From the NCBI GenBank assembly GCA_012931725.1, contig CM022946.1:131766047-131830046 (forward strand): a DNA stretch of 64,000 nt. The letters are read 5' to 3'. Made by a program: the position numbers and the translations under genes. Positions 11,749 through 22,835 of the stretch are shown in pieces (within the stretch, counting starts at the first letter, position 1; each line of letters starts with the position of its first letter). The stretch is from Litsea cubeba (taxonomy: Eukaryota; Streptophyta; Magnoliopsida; Laurales; Lauraceae). The notes beneath the pieces were generated by a model, which saw only the letters and a list, made by a program, of their open reading frames with translations, was not told the origin of the DNA and did no database searches.

Positions 11749-14340
11749 ATGTCTCGCTCTATAACAAGAGCAAGACCGCGTCAACGAGCCTCCTCTCAAT
11801 CCAGAGCATGAAGTCCCTGAAGACCATCAGGTAATCCTCCCTTAACTCCTGAAAATGGAGAAAATTGCTGGATAGACGATCCTCTTACATCTGAGGATGA
11901 GTCTGACTCCCATCAGGCAACGTCTCCTGTTAGAGCTTCCTGTAATATGATAATTCGGGATTATAGCTCTTCCAAAGCATCGTCTGATGAGATCACTTAC
12001 ACTCCGATGACGCCTAGCAATGTATCCTCTGGAGCCACCTCATCTGACGTGACTTTCACTGAGAAGACACCCTCTTAGGTTTCTTCTCCTGAGACTGTGA
12101 CTTCAGAGCTCACACCCTTCCTGATTGAAAAATCCCTAGCTATTGATGCTTGGGACAATGAATTGGTCAACGAAAAAGAAAGGTTGCTGGATGCTGTTCA
12201 GGACTTGTTCCCGAGAAATGCTCCATGCAACACAATCACTGAGGATGGTAACTCTGCTGCAGATACATCCGCAGCAAATGAAAAATGACAGCCTCTTGAT
12301 CCTGAAGACAATCTTCCAAACGAAGACCCTTCTCAAGAAGCTCTCGAAGTTGGTAGAGGCACCCGCTCTGGCCGGGACTGCCACAAGAATTACAACCAAT
12401 CTTCATTTACTTATGTAAATCCTTCGGGAAAAGATGTTGTAAACGCCCCTAGTGGCAACCATGATGAACAGGCTTTCAAGTATGACTTTATTGAACACTT
12501 CAAGCACATACCTGCACATCTGCACATCCAAGATTTATTGCAAATGTCTCCGCACACTTGTGACAATCTCATTTCAGAATTACAAAAGCTGAATGAGGAT
12601 GTCGACAAACATGCCCCGCAAGTCCTCCAAATTGAAATGGACTATCGGGTCAAAAACTCAGAAGCTTTCTTAAAGGGAGAAAAGAATAAAACTGAGGGAT
12701 CATGCATCGAATGCCTCTTGGTTCAAAAAGCAGCCAGTGCAACCATCGCCTTCACTAAGGACGACCTCATACTTGGCAAAACAAGGCACAACCGACCCCT
12801 GTACTGCACAGGGTACATCAAGGAAATGCCTATGCACAGAGTTCAGATCGATCTAGGTTCTGTACTCAACCTCATCTCCACTTCGGCTCTTGAAGAATTG
12901 GGCATCCCACCCAGCAAGCTGAGCCACACATCTATATCTATCTTTGGATACGATGGGAGTACTCAAAGGCCTATCGGGAAAATCAGGTTGAAATTGTAAA
13001 TATGTGATCTTATCTCTGAGGTCACAGCATATGCAATAAAACCCCTTCATGCTACAACATTCTTCTCGGACGCCCTTGGATCCACGAGAATGGTGTTGTC
13101 CCTTCAACTCTAAATCAATGCATCAAGTTTGTTGGCGACGACGGCATTATACATCGAGTCTTTGCAGACAGAAAAACCTTCAAAGGTAAAGAAGTCCACT
13201 TTGCAGACTCATAAATGTATGAAGGTGAAAAAGAAGAAGAGGAGAAGCACACAGCACCCTTTGTCGAAAATCTCCAGAAAGATAAAGGCAAGGCTCCTCA
13301 ACAATCACCGGAAGAAACAAACCATTCGGTAAATCCGAAGAGAGCATTCAAACTCCATTCACTTCTCCCTCAAACCTTTGAAGCCTTTTGTCATCATGAC
13401 TAAAGTGAAGAAGGCAAAGCAAAAGTCTGGGGGCAAATTTGTTGTCTCTTTCGTGTCTATCATGCAAGACACGGATTCGGATTCAGAGCCAGAAGACGAC
13501 ACATCGTCAAGCCAAGCTGACACTCAGTAAGTTCAGCCTGCTCTTACCCAATGGAGACACCTGCTGATGTTGAAGATCCTACATCTGCTTCCTTCATTGT
13601 TCCAGCAACTTCAGCAAAGGAAAAGCCGATCTTCTTCCATAGATCGGATGCTTCTTCATCAAACTCAATGCTTGAACCCTTCCAAAATGAAGGTATGCCT
13701 CAACTATCCTTATATAGTCCAGTAGCACAAGCTATTATGAAGAAAATGGGCTATGACACTCAAAACCTAGTCGGTTTGGGAGAAGGACGCAATATTCTCA
13801 CGCCATTGGGGCCCATCTTGACCAAAAGCCAGCTAGAAGATTGGAGACTCTATGGCCATGTAAAAAGTCTTCACACGGGCTAGGGTATGATCCCGACACT
13901 CCCCTGAGACAGTTGACACAAAGGCTTAAAAGTCAATTTACTGACCAAGCCTCAACATCTCAAGTCCATGAAGACATCGATCTCCCTGGATATCTCTTCG
14001 ACGAGTCACCTGACAAAGATCCAGGAAGCTCATCCAATTGGTACGATTTCTCTGACAATGAAGAGGAATTGTCCGATGGCACAGACGTGTGGTTTTCTGA
14101 CCCATAAGAACCCTCGTCTCCAAAAGAAGTACCTTACTTCGACTCGGTTTCAACAGGCGATTGGGATCATCTCATAGCAAGCCTTGAGAAGATCACCGAT
14201 CAAGAAGAACCATGGAAAGGAACAAAACCATGGTCTTGAAATGCCCTTGAAACCTCAGAAGGTTTCGTAGAGCTGGAAGCCTCCGAAAATATTGTGGAGG
14301 AACCACCTTTGAACCTTCCAATAGAAGATCCTGCATCCTA
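11749..14340 (+). pseudogene. element A: protease and linker region
   Basis: The aspartic protease motif VQIDLGSVLNLIS with ALEELGI is at about 12838-12900 and keeps the catalytic Asp, unlike element B. Upstream is an acidic Ser-rich linker; downstream is a G-patch-like segment AIMKKMGYDTQNLVGLGEG (about 13729-13785), common in Tat polyproteins. The reading frame is broken by several stops and frameshifts. At 11738-11770 all four differences from the B copy (36873-36905) are C-to-T or G-to-A, two of which create TAA stops. After about 14310 the sequence jumps directly into integrase; RT and RNase H are missing. Confidence 0.8.
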
Positions 14341-14344
14341 CAAC

Positions 14345-15225
14345 GATTTCATGGCCTTTCGAAGCCTGGGGTATGGACATCATAGGTCCTATTTCTCCCC
14401 CTTCGAGCAAAGGTCATTGCTTCATCTTCGCCGCTACGGATTATTTCTCTAAGTGGTCAGAAGCATTTGCGCTTAAGAAATGAAGACCTCATCAGTCCTT
14501 CACTTCCTGCGCACCAACATCATTTGTCATTTCGGCATACCCAAAGATTCATCCATGATAACGGACCACAATTCCGGGATCATCGATTCTATAGGTTCTG
14601 CAAAAAATACAAAATCCAAAGCTGTCCTTCGACTCCATACAATCCGGCAGCAAACGGATTAGCAGAAGCTTGCAACAAGACACTCTGCAAAATCCTCAAG
14701 AAAATGGTCTCTAGTCACAAAAGAGACTAGAGCGACAAATTGTCTGAAGCTTTGTGGGCCTATCGAACCATCGTCCGAGGACCAACCCATAGCACACCAT
14801 TCTCCTTGGTCTATGGATGCGAAGCTATCGTACCCTTGGAAGTACAAATTCCTTCCTTGAGGGTATCCTTTCAAAATGACATAACTCAAGAAAGCAATGT
14901 CAAATTGCGACTCCATGAGCTGGACAATCTTAATGAGAGACGGCTCGAAGCTCGACAAAGCATTGAACTTTACCAAGCACGCATGGCAGGATCTTTCAAC
15001 AAAAAGGTCAGGCAACGTGCCTACAAAAAGGGTGACTTGGTTCTTGCTGTAAAAAGACCAATGGTCTTCGCTCACAAGTCCAAAGGCAAATTTGAGCCAA
15101 AATGGGAGGGACCCTACGTCATCGACAAGGTTTTCTTCAATGGTGCATACGCACTCCTAAACATGGAGGGTGACAGATGTATGCTACCCATCAACGACAA
15201 GTTCTTAAAGCGGTACTACCCTTGA
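14345..15225 (+). pseudogene. element A: integrase core and C-terminus
   Basis: The integrase catalytic core is recognisable over frame changes: GMDIIGPI (first Asp, about 14370), TDYFSKWSEAF (about 14435), then DNGPQFRDHRF (second Asp, 14560) and a YNPAANGLAEACNK segment with the Glu (14640). The C-terminal part (14740-15225) is an open frame of 161 codons with SEALWAYRTIVRGPTHSTPF, DLVLAVKRP and WEGPYVIDKVF, and ends in LKRYYP. There is no chromodomain, as in Tat and Athila elements. Stops occur near 14480 and 14730. The N-terminal zinc finger is gone with the RT deletion. Confidence 0.85.
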
Positions 15226-15589
15226 AGAGTTACCCAACTGGATAAGAGCAATGCTTGTACGGCCAAAACCGGTTTCCAGGTACTCGCTCGTCAAACCCGC
15301 TCTTTTTAGAATTTTCATATCAAATGTTGAAATTTCTAGAAATTCAAACAATGCTTACTTTCACCGTTTCATTGTTCAAAAATTCCAAGTTTAGGATCCT
15401 TTCCCTAACTTGACCAAAATTTTAAACCCTTGAATCCAAAATTCGTGGTTTGAAATAAAATCTGGATTCAGGGATTCTCACCCTAGTCCACCCTACCTTT
15501 TACCGCCAAAATGGTTTTAGGTCAAAATTTATGACCCTCGTGTCTTAAAAAAAATGGTTTTTCAAAAGACCGTGGGGAAGCGACGCTTA

Positions 15590-16100
15590 GTCGATACTTG
15601 CACAAATCAGAAGAATGTGAACCACGTTCGACATTCCTAAAATTGCAGGGAAGCGACATTTCATCGATACTTGCAAAATAAATAAAAAACGTGGAGACGC
15701 AACATTTCAGTTGATATCCATAACCCAAATTTCAAAGGTTCGAAAAAAATCTAAAAACTGTGGAGATACAACATTTCAGTGGATATCCACAACCCAAATT
15801 TCAAAGGTTCGAAAAAACCAAGAAATCATGGAGTGCAACATTGCAGTTGGTATCCATAACCCAAAGGTTCGAGAAAATTACAAATTTCAAAAATCGTGGG
15901 GAAACGACATCAAGTCAGTTCCCGCAAAACCAAAATTTTTGAAAAGTAAGGAAGCGACATCCCATCGATACTTGCACACAAATCCATGAGGATGCAACAT
16001 TCCATCGATACTCGCAACCGAATGAGCAAGGCTGCGACATTCCATCGATACTTGTAAGACCATTCAGCAGGGAGGCGAATTTTAGTCGATACTTGTATTT
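15590..16100 (+). repeat. post-pol spacer: 67-69-bp and ATCGATACTTGC repeats
   Basis: Units with CAACATTTCAGTTGATATCC.AACCCAAA...GGTTCGA begin at 15700, 15769 and 15836. Around them, GCGACATTCCATCGATACTTGCA recurs at least five times in shorter form. The same spacer exists inverted in element B (27228-27745). Between the end of pol (15225) and 15590 I see only unique spacer that is also shared with B. Confidence 0.8.
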
Positions 16101-16112
16101 TTGAAAACCAAA

Positions 16113-16376
16113 ACCGGCTATAAATGCCAACAAAACAGGCTATAAATGCCACAAATCGGCTATCAATGCCACAAAACAAACCGGCTATCAATGCCACAAA
16201 ACAAAACCGGCTATCAATGCCACAAACCAAAACTTGGCTTTCAAAAAACCCGGCTATCAATGCCACAAACCGGCTATCGATGCCACAAAATCGGCTATCA
16301 ATGCCACAAAACTGGCTCTCGTGCCAAAAAAAAAGGCTCTCATGCCACAAACAAAATCTGGCTCCCATGCCAAAAT
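16113..16376 (+). repeat. GGCTATCAATGCC minisatellite after pol (A)
   Basis: About a dozen units of roughly 20 bp (CGGCTATCAATGCCACAAAA and variants), grading into GGCTCTCATGCC at the right end. It is the same motif as in the LTR and in the corresponding spacer of element B. From 16380 to 16610 there are A-rich tracts with repeated TGGTACCAAAAAA, also shared with B. Confidence 0.85.
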
Positions 16377-16614
16377 AATCATTTGATAAAAGATTTTCAC
16401 AAAATGACAAGCTTTTGATCAAATCACATTTAGCAATTGCTTTCATCACAAAAAGATTTAAGTGAGCGTAGGGAAAACAAAAAAAAAAAGAGTACCAAAA
16501 AATACATGTGGTACCAAAAAAAAAGTTTTCACAAGCACTACAAAAAAAGAGAGTACCAAAAAAAAATACATGTGGTACCAAAAAAAAAAAGAAGGATAGT
16601 TTCTGCTATAAAAA

Positions 16615-17221
16615 TCAGGAGCTCAACCAAAAATGGCTTCCAGCCAAAAGTTCATCTCCTCAAGCAAACTTTTGGCCTCAGCCGTCAGAGTTTCCAGGGC
16701 ATGCTTCTTCAGGAACTTGCCATGAGATGCTGGGGTAGGCTATAACCCTTCTTTCATACCGGGAAGCTTATCCCGAGCAATTTACCATTGTTTATCCTCT
16801 TGAAACTTCCTTTCAATAACTCGATCAGCATCTACAACCCGGTGAATCAGAGCACTCTCCCTATCACGAGCCTCTGTTATAGCAGCCCACTTGGCAGCGA
16901 CTTGTGCCTTTAAATGCTCAAGACGTTTCCTGGCCTCATCGACCTCCCTATCAAGGATGTTAAGGTCATGTGTCAGCCCAATGATGGCTAGCTCTTCTAA
17001 GTTCTTCTCTCGGACTAGCTACTTCCTACTTTGTGTAGCCTCATTCAGGCCAGACTTAGCCTTATCAACAGGGTCCAGTAACATCTCCTTGAATAACTGG
17101 TCGTCAGCAAAACCAATGGTCTCAAACCACTTGTCACCCAGTGCAATGATCCTATCAACGATCGCCCTGGCACCTGTGACATCCAGACCAGCCTCTTCGG
17201 CATCACCGAGAATCTCCTGCA
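16615..17221 (-). pseudogene. element A: C-terminus of antisense PMD gene
   Basis: On the minus strand this matches the last exon of the antisense gene in element B (25900-26493). The readable part (17222 down to 17019) has ILGDAEEAGLDVTG, IALGDKWFETIGF and LLDPVDKAKSG, followed by a coiled-coil-like region in broken frame. It keeps about 30 bp that element B has deleted after AEEAGL. Element B inserted at 17221/17222, removing the rest of the gene from this window. Confidence 0.8.
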
Positions 17222-19688
17222 TGATGGACCGCGCTCCTAGCGCCTGGTCCTACCGAGGTCGGCGGACGTGGGAGTCCGTTGGGTCCGACCCTTTCGTAAC
17301 CGGGGGCCAAGGGCGTGCATCAACATTTCTTTGTGTGGGTATGCCAGATTTTCTATTTTTACTTGGAATTGCAAGTGTTGATCCGGAGATCAACTTTCGC
17401 AAGTAAAAAGGAAATCAACTTCTTTCAAGTTTTCCATTGCACATATATTTAAGAAAAGAGACATTTTCTTGATTTGCCGTGAAAGACGATTTTTTTGGCA
17501 TTTATAGCCGATTTTGGCGTTTATAGCCGATTTTTGGCGTTTATAGCCGTTTTACAATCCTTATCAATAATGAAAGACAAGAGTTGTGATTTTTGTCTCT
17601 TTTAAAAAAATACAAACTACAATGAAAAGCAAGAAAAAGGAGGATCTAACTTCTCAGGAGATTGTGGGGGACCCGTTCAGATTGACGGTCGCAAGCCAAA
17701 TGTGGATGGACTTCGCCATCATCCGTGCAGATGAGAACAGAGGATGCTATTGATTCGCTTGGCTTGGCTATAACCTCAGGTTTTTAGAGAACAAAGACCA
17801 AAAGGAGGTCCTATGTCCAATAAAAAGCCGAGTAGACGGGCTGAAAAGCCACATCTAAGCCATTTGGAGGCAGAAGGAGAAGGCAACTTTTGTCACCTTG
17901 TAGCGGTGGTCGGTGTAGAACTTCCGTAGAGTTTTCTCTTTTTAGATTTCGGATGCCTTTTTCTGTCTGAGTTTCCGGATTTTCTGCAGTCTGTTGTCTG
18001 TGTGTTTGTTATTCTTTTCTTCTTGGAGAGCTCTCTTATTTATAGGCTTTTAGGGAGCCATTTAGGAGGGTTTATGGGCCTTAATTGTCATAAAGCTACA
18101 TAAAGGGAGGAGTTACAAGATTGAATTCTTTATTTTGTAACTCCTTTTTCTTGGCTTCTGATTGGCCGGAGGAGATTGAGGGCAATTAATCGCCTTTAAT
18201 CGCCATGATGGGAGGAGTTTCATGGGTTAAATGCCATGAATCTCTTGACTTGTAACTCCCGGATGGTTGCTTCTGATTGGTCCGTCCAAAAAAATGGAGT
18301 AATGACTGTAATAAAGCTAGTCAATTAATCGCATTAAGTGGTCGCCAAGCAGTTGAAGAGTCGCGGGCCGTGCCGCGTCTTTTGGGATTCTTCTGGCGAT
18401 GATCATCGATGGATCTTCATGTAGATCGACATCGGATGACCATGTAACTTGAGGTGTTTGTTGCCAACAGCGGGTCGGTACCATCTATCCTGTCGATTTC
18501 TCAATCAGTCGGGTAGAAAGCACACTTTTTTTGGTTGACCGGGTGGCGATCAATGTTTTTTTTATACTCTTGATGATTAACCCATGTTTTTAACGGATGT
18601 CAGAGGATTTGGTGTTTCAAAAGTATGAATTTTGGAAAATACTAGAGGCCGAATGCTTCGAATCGCGAAAAAACGGCGAAAACCGGGGTTTCCGGGGCCT
18701 TCCCGGCGATCCCGGGCCCCAGGGTCGCAGTGGTCTGCGACCCTGGTGGGGTTTTTTCCCCTTTTGTCCCGTTTTGTGTCCGTTTTTACTGTTTTTTTAT
18801 TCTTTTTTCATCTATATTTTTCCTTGACATTTTTTTATCATTTATTGGCCTGATTTCCTTGTAGAAAACCTGATGAGAATCCTTGCTGAAACTGGGTCAA
18901 ACGATGTCGGAATGACCTGAGATTTGAAGTGAAGCCTCCTGAGCAATAAATAAGACCAACCATAGGCTTTTGTTTGAGTTTTGAAGTTGTTTGGGGTCCT
19001 ATCACTAGTAGACTTGCTTTTGTTGCGATGAAGATGTCGCGATTTGATGTGCGGTCAACCGATGTCCGATTGACTTGAAATTTGACAGGGAACCTATTGG
19101 AGTCATTTTAAGATGATCCATAGGCTCTGTCTTGGAAACCATGATCCCAGGGAGCTTTGCCGCCGAGAGGCCTGATTTGGCTTCCGAGCGTCAAACTATG
19201 GTCAAATGTTGTCGAAATGACCTGAAATTTGACGTGCAGCCCTTTGTAAGCATTTTGAAGCCGTCCATGTGCTCTATCTGGTGAGTGATGGCCTCGGTGG
19301 TTCTCGCCGCGAGACGCTTGATTTAGCTGTTCGAGGGTTGATGTAGGGTCAAACATTGTCGGTTTGACTCGGAACTTGACGTGGAGCCTTTTGGATGTAT
19401 TTTGAGATCATCCATCGGCTCTGATCGAAGATTTGATGTCTCCGATGCTTTCGCCGCCGAGAGCTCCTTTTCAGCTGTCGGAGAAGCGAAGTTAGGCTAA
19501 ATGATTTTGAAATGGCCCGAAACTTCTTGTGTACTCCTCTTTTGGCTGTCTTGAAGGATCTTGCAGTTTTTGTTTGATTCTGACAAGATTTGATTTTTTG
19601 GAAGTAGCATTGCCTATTTGTGGCAGGTTGCGACTTCATGTAGCTCTTTGGATCTTGAAGAGGCAAAGTGACATTTTTGGTGTCAACA
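17222..19688 (-). repeat. 3' LTR of element B (2467 bp)
   Basis: In minus orientation it begins TGTTGACACC (at 19688) and ends GGTCCATCA (at 17222), collinear with the LTR of A but clearly diverged and about 160 bp shorter. It carries three GGCTATAAACGCC-type units (17495-17555) against five in A. The PPT next to its start shows that it is a 3' LTR. Confidence 0.9.
18038..18045 (-). promoter_or_regulatory. TATA box in LTR of element B
   Basis: On the minus strand CCTATAAATAAGAG, at the same relative position as the TATA box of LTR A. Confidence 0.55.
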
Positions 19689-19701
19689 AATGCCCCCTCG
19701 A
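19689..19701 (-). other. polypurine tract of element B
   Basis: On the minus strand CGAGGGGGCATT directly precedes the LTR start TGTTGACACC. It would prime plus-strand DNA synthesis. Confidence 0.75.
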
Positions 19702-19925
19702 GGTACAGCGACGAGTTGATTATCATTTGTAGTCGATGTGCCTCGAAGAGATTTGTGAAGGAGAGCCTGTGACTTGACCAAGAGTCTTTGAGCAGTCTTT
19801 CTTTTTGGTATTTGTAGCCTTTTGAGCTTCCAGGGGAATTTTATGGTAGTGAAAGGGATCACGTACCATCTCAAGGCAAAGTTTTGAAGATGACATCAGG
19901 GATGTGGATTTGGGTTTTGACCTTG

Positions 19926-20150
19926 TGACCTAACAGGCTGTATGTGGCAGGTTAGGGGGTCGGGTATGGTTTTGACCGTGTGACCCAACAAGCTGCATGT
20001 GGAATGTTGGGGGATCAATTTTGGTTTTGATCTTGTGACCTAACAGGCTGTATGTGGCAAGTTAGGGGATCAGGTTTTGGTTTTTGGTTTTGGTCTTGTG
20101 ACCTAACAAGCTGTATGTGGCAAGTTAGGGGACCAGGATTTGGTTTGATT
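19926..20150 (+). repeat. 55-63-bp tandem repeat upstream of antisense gene
   Basis: Four units start at 19926, 19981, 20036 and 20099 with TGTGACCTAACA.GCTGTATG, then TGGCA.GTTAGGGG and a TTTTGGTTTTG spacer. They lie between the PPT and the promoter of the antisense gene. No function is known. Confidence 0.8.
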
Positions 20151-20451
20151 TTTGTGGAATGTCAATTTCAAGATTTTGGCTCAATTTGGTATATGAGGCT
20201 GGATGGTTTGATTTTTGGAAGCTCATGGGGCTTGGAATTCTCTTTTGTATGGTCGAATCAACTCAAAAGAGGCATGGAACCATTTTTGTATACTCTTGGT
20301 AAGAGGGATTTCTCTTTGACTAAAAGCCCAAATTTTTTTTTTTTTTTGTGCCTAGGTGGTCAAACCTGGCTCATATGGGCTAACCCATGGGACATTAAGC
20401 TTTTGAAATGGCTTAGATCTCATTTGGTGTCATTTTTGTAAAGAATATCCA

Positions 20452-20641
20452 AAAATATCTCATTTGGATAGAGAATATCTAAGAATATCTTTACTTGGAG
20501 AGAATCTCTCATGTTCCCTTTATTGTGGGAGAGAATATCTCAAGATATCTTTCTTTTGGGAAAGAATCCTTCATTGATCTTATCTTTTGGGAGAAAATCT
20601 CTCATTGATTTCTTTTTGGGAGAGAATCCCTCAAGATATCT
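20452..20641 (+). promoter_or_regulatory. array of evening-element-like ATATCT sites
   Basis: A degenerate repeat with AAAATATCT at 20452-20460 (a perfect evening element) and related ATATCT cores at 20473-20480, 20483-20490, 20533-20540, 20543-20550 and 20633-20641. In plants this core is bound by MYB factors of the CCA1/LHY/RVE class. It lies 100-290 bp upstream of the TATA box at 20742, where promoter elements would be expected. Binding is inferred only. Confidence 0.45.
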
Positions 20642-20741
20642 TTCTTTTGGGAAAGAATCTTTCTAATCTCTTTCTCTTGGTAATGTTACTAATTAGTAAC
20701 ACTTACCTCTTTCTTCTTTCCTTCTTTGGTTTGCTCTCTTC

Positions 20742-20748
20742 TATAAAA
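20742..20748 (+). promoter_or_regulatory. TATA box of the antisense PMD gene
   Basis: TATAAAA in the context CTTCTATAAAAGCAAGG, 129 bp upstream of the first ATG of the antisense gene. Pyrimidine-rich DNA surrounds it, as in many plant core promoters. It points away from the gag-pol promoter. Confidence 0.6.
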
Positions 20749-20880
20749 GCAAGGAGGAGGTTGGATCTCTTGATCTTATTACTTTCTTTTGCAACAATCC
20801 CAAGAGGGCTTCAAGACCAAGAGTTCTTCTTCTTCAAGATCTTCAAGACTTTTCTTCTTCTTCTCCATCAATGGCTTCAA

Positions 20881-21482
20881 GTAAGTTCCCTTTTTCAAGA
20901 AAACTCCATTGTAGGAAAAAAAAATTTCTTCTTTTTTTTTGTTTCTTTCTTTTCTTTTCCTTTTTCTTTTTTTTTCCACGTGTTTTCCTTTTTGCTTTCT
21001 TTTTTTTTATGGGGCCGTACGGATCTGGCCCTACTGCCACGTGGCCTGTGGGCCATCTTTTTTTTCTCTTTTTTTTTTCCTTTCTCCTTTTTTTTGAGAA
21101 AGTTTCTTTTCTTTTTTTGCTCATCATGATAATGCATTTTTTCGCAAACCAAGATGTTCATGCATGTATATATATTTTTTTTGTGAAAATTGAATTGTAG
21201 CATGATGTGATAGCATACCTGAAAGTTTTCGCAAATTTGGGAATTTGGAGCTCGCAGCGATGTTGAGCCCTTCCTGATTTTGCGGAGACTTTGAGGTTTA
21301 GAAAGTTTGGATTTTCGGAGCTCGCAGCAATGTTGAGCCCATCTTTAAGCTTTTTATTTCTTTCGGGATAATTCCTTTTCTTCGGAATTGCCCCGTCATT
21401 ATGTCAAAATTTCGCCAGATTTTTTTTTTAGCGAGATTCTGTCATTTTGATGTTTGATCTTTTTCTTTTCCATCCTTTTCAG
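20881..21482 (+). other. leader intron of the antisense PMD gene
   Basis: The donor GTAAGT at 20881 follows ATGGCTTCAA; the acceptor is in TTTCTTTTCCATCCTTTTCAG ending at 21482. Splicing joins the first 10 coding bases in phase to the frame running into the PMD region. The intron is T-rich (20920-21120), which explains the Phe-rich reading frames there. Confidence 0.65.
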
Positions 21483-21706
21483 GTGGTTCCTCCAGAACGA
21501 ACATGGGTAAAGAGCCTGCTACAAGCGTACCTCGTCGATCTTCTAGATCTTCTAATCCGGCCGTTTAGCAGGCCTTTGAGAAGGTCCAGTATGTTGAAAG
21601 AAATCTGGAAGAATGCGACTCCCTCAACAGAGATGCGATGAGGCAGCGACTGATCACTCTCAAGGGAGAGGAATTCTATAAGATCATGGTAAGCAGTCGT
21701 CCATGG

Positions 21707-22835
21707 TGTTGGATATCGCGATCACTGAGAGGGGGGGGGGGGTGAATCAGTGATTTCTAAAAACAGGTCCAATTCAACAACAAAACAAGTCAAACCACAC
21801 AATGACACCAGATTTAACGTGGTTCACCGAAAGGCTACGTCCACGGTTCAAAGACTGTCCGAACACCAATCCGGGACAGATCTGAATCTAATTTAGTCGC
21901 ACCAACGACAAAGAGCACCAACCCTTAGTTTCAGATAGCACCAACTATCTAGGAAGCACCGACTCCCCTTACAAGTTATCTGCACCCACAGATAGGATCA
22001 CCAAACCCCAAACACCAAGCACCAACTTGATGTAAAAACAGAATAGAAGATTAACTCTGTCTACAGCCCTTCCCCTCTACAATTCTCTCTCTCTCAATCC
22101 CTTACAAATTTAAAATTAAACATAAACAGAGAGACACTTATCTTATGGACGAAACATCATCTTCAAGAGCATATCCTCGTCCACACTTGCTGTAGAAAGA
22201 TGCAGCACAACAGCACACAGCAACAACACTCTATTCTCTCCAAAACTCTCTCTCTTTTCTCTTCTCTTCTTTCTCTCTTTTGGTGTGTACTTAAAAACGA
22301 ACCATACATGCCTTTATATAGGTTATAGTAATCCTTAATTGTATTCAAAACAGGCTACAATTCGTTTAGAAAGAGTCCCAAACAAATTAGATAAGAGTGC
22401 TGAATTTTCGTGCACAACTTCTAATTCTGCGGAACTCTGGTTCCCGTGCTCGGTCGACATCCTTGCTTGCTCGGTCGACATCCTACACTGTCTGGAATCA
22501 GACAACTTTCATGCTCGGTCGACATCCTGGGGTCCCGGTCGACCGAAGACACACTGTGTCACGAAAATAACTGGGAGCTACCTGAATCTGTTTCTGCAGA
22601 TTTCTCTTGCTTCGGTCGACCGCATGGGGTGCCCGGTCGACCGCGTGCTCTGCTTCAGGAATTCTGAATTCCTGACTGTTTCAATTCTGATTCTTCTTTT
22701 CAGCTCTATCAACACTAGCCTACTATCATCATGCTTGTGACAATGTGTTGACAATAATTCCAACTCAAATCAATACTTGAGATACTATCTTCTTCAATTC
22801 GTCAAAAGACTTTCAAGTCATCTCAAATTCCAACA
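21707..22835 (-). mobile_element. Ty1/copia solo LTR (1129 bp)
   Basis: TG...CA ends (TGTTGGATATCGCG at 21707, ATTCCAACA at 22835 on the plus strand), flanked by the 5-bp duplication CATGG (21702-21706 and 22836-22840). It belongs to the same family as the 3' LTR at 37666-38777. On the minus strand a TATATAAAGG box lies at about 22311-22320. A block with repeated CGGTCGAC occupies 22450-22650. Unequal recombination between the LTRs of a full element is the usual origin. Confidence 0.95.

Larger units (their letters stand above)
4362..17221 (+). mobile_element. Ty3/gypsy Tat-type element A (partial)
   Basis: Order on the plus strand: 5' LTR (4362-6989), PBS, AT-rich leader, gag, protease, integrase, repeat-rich spacer and the antisense C-terminus of the PMD gene. 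A is inserted into C; the 5 bp before it are GGTGC. Its right half (rest of the antisense gene, PPT and 3' LTR) is absent because element B begins at 17222 inside the antisense gene and runs past the window edge. RT and both RNase H domains are missing, removed by a deletion joined near 14320-14355. Many stops and frameshifts show that it is dead. Confidence 0.85.

Noticed and set aside
16113..16376. Short regular repeats resembling a CRISPR array (also 26822-27215 and 32041-32345)
   Set aside because: Units are directly adjacent or separated only by a few A or T bases, with no unique spacers; this is plant DNA with introns and LTR elements. They are minisatellites.
4362..19688. The two 2.5-kb LTRs as the pair of one element
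   Set aside because: They are inverted to each other, differ by about 160 bp in length and are clearly diverged; the right one is next to a PPT leading into element B, so they belong to two elements.
20587..21129. Reading frame of about 180 codons rich in Phe and Leu
   Set aside because: It lies in the T-rich promoter, leader and first intron of the antisense gene; low-complexity sequence explains the frame, and opposite-strand Lys-rich frames are its mirror.
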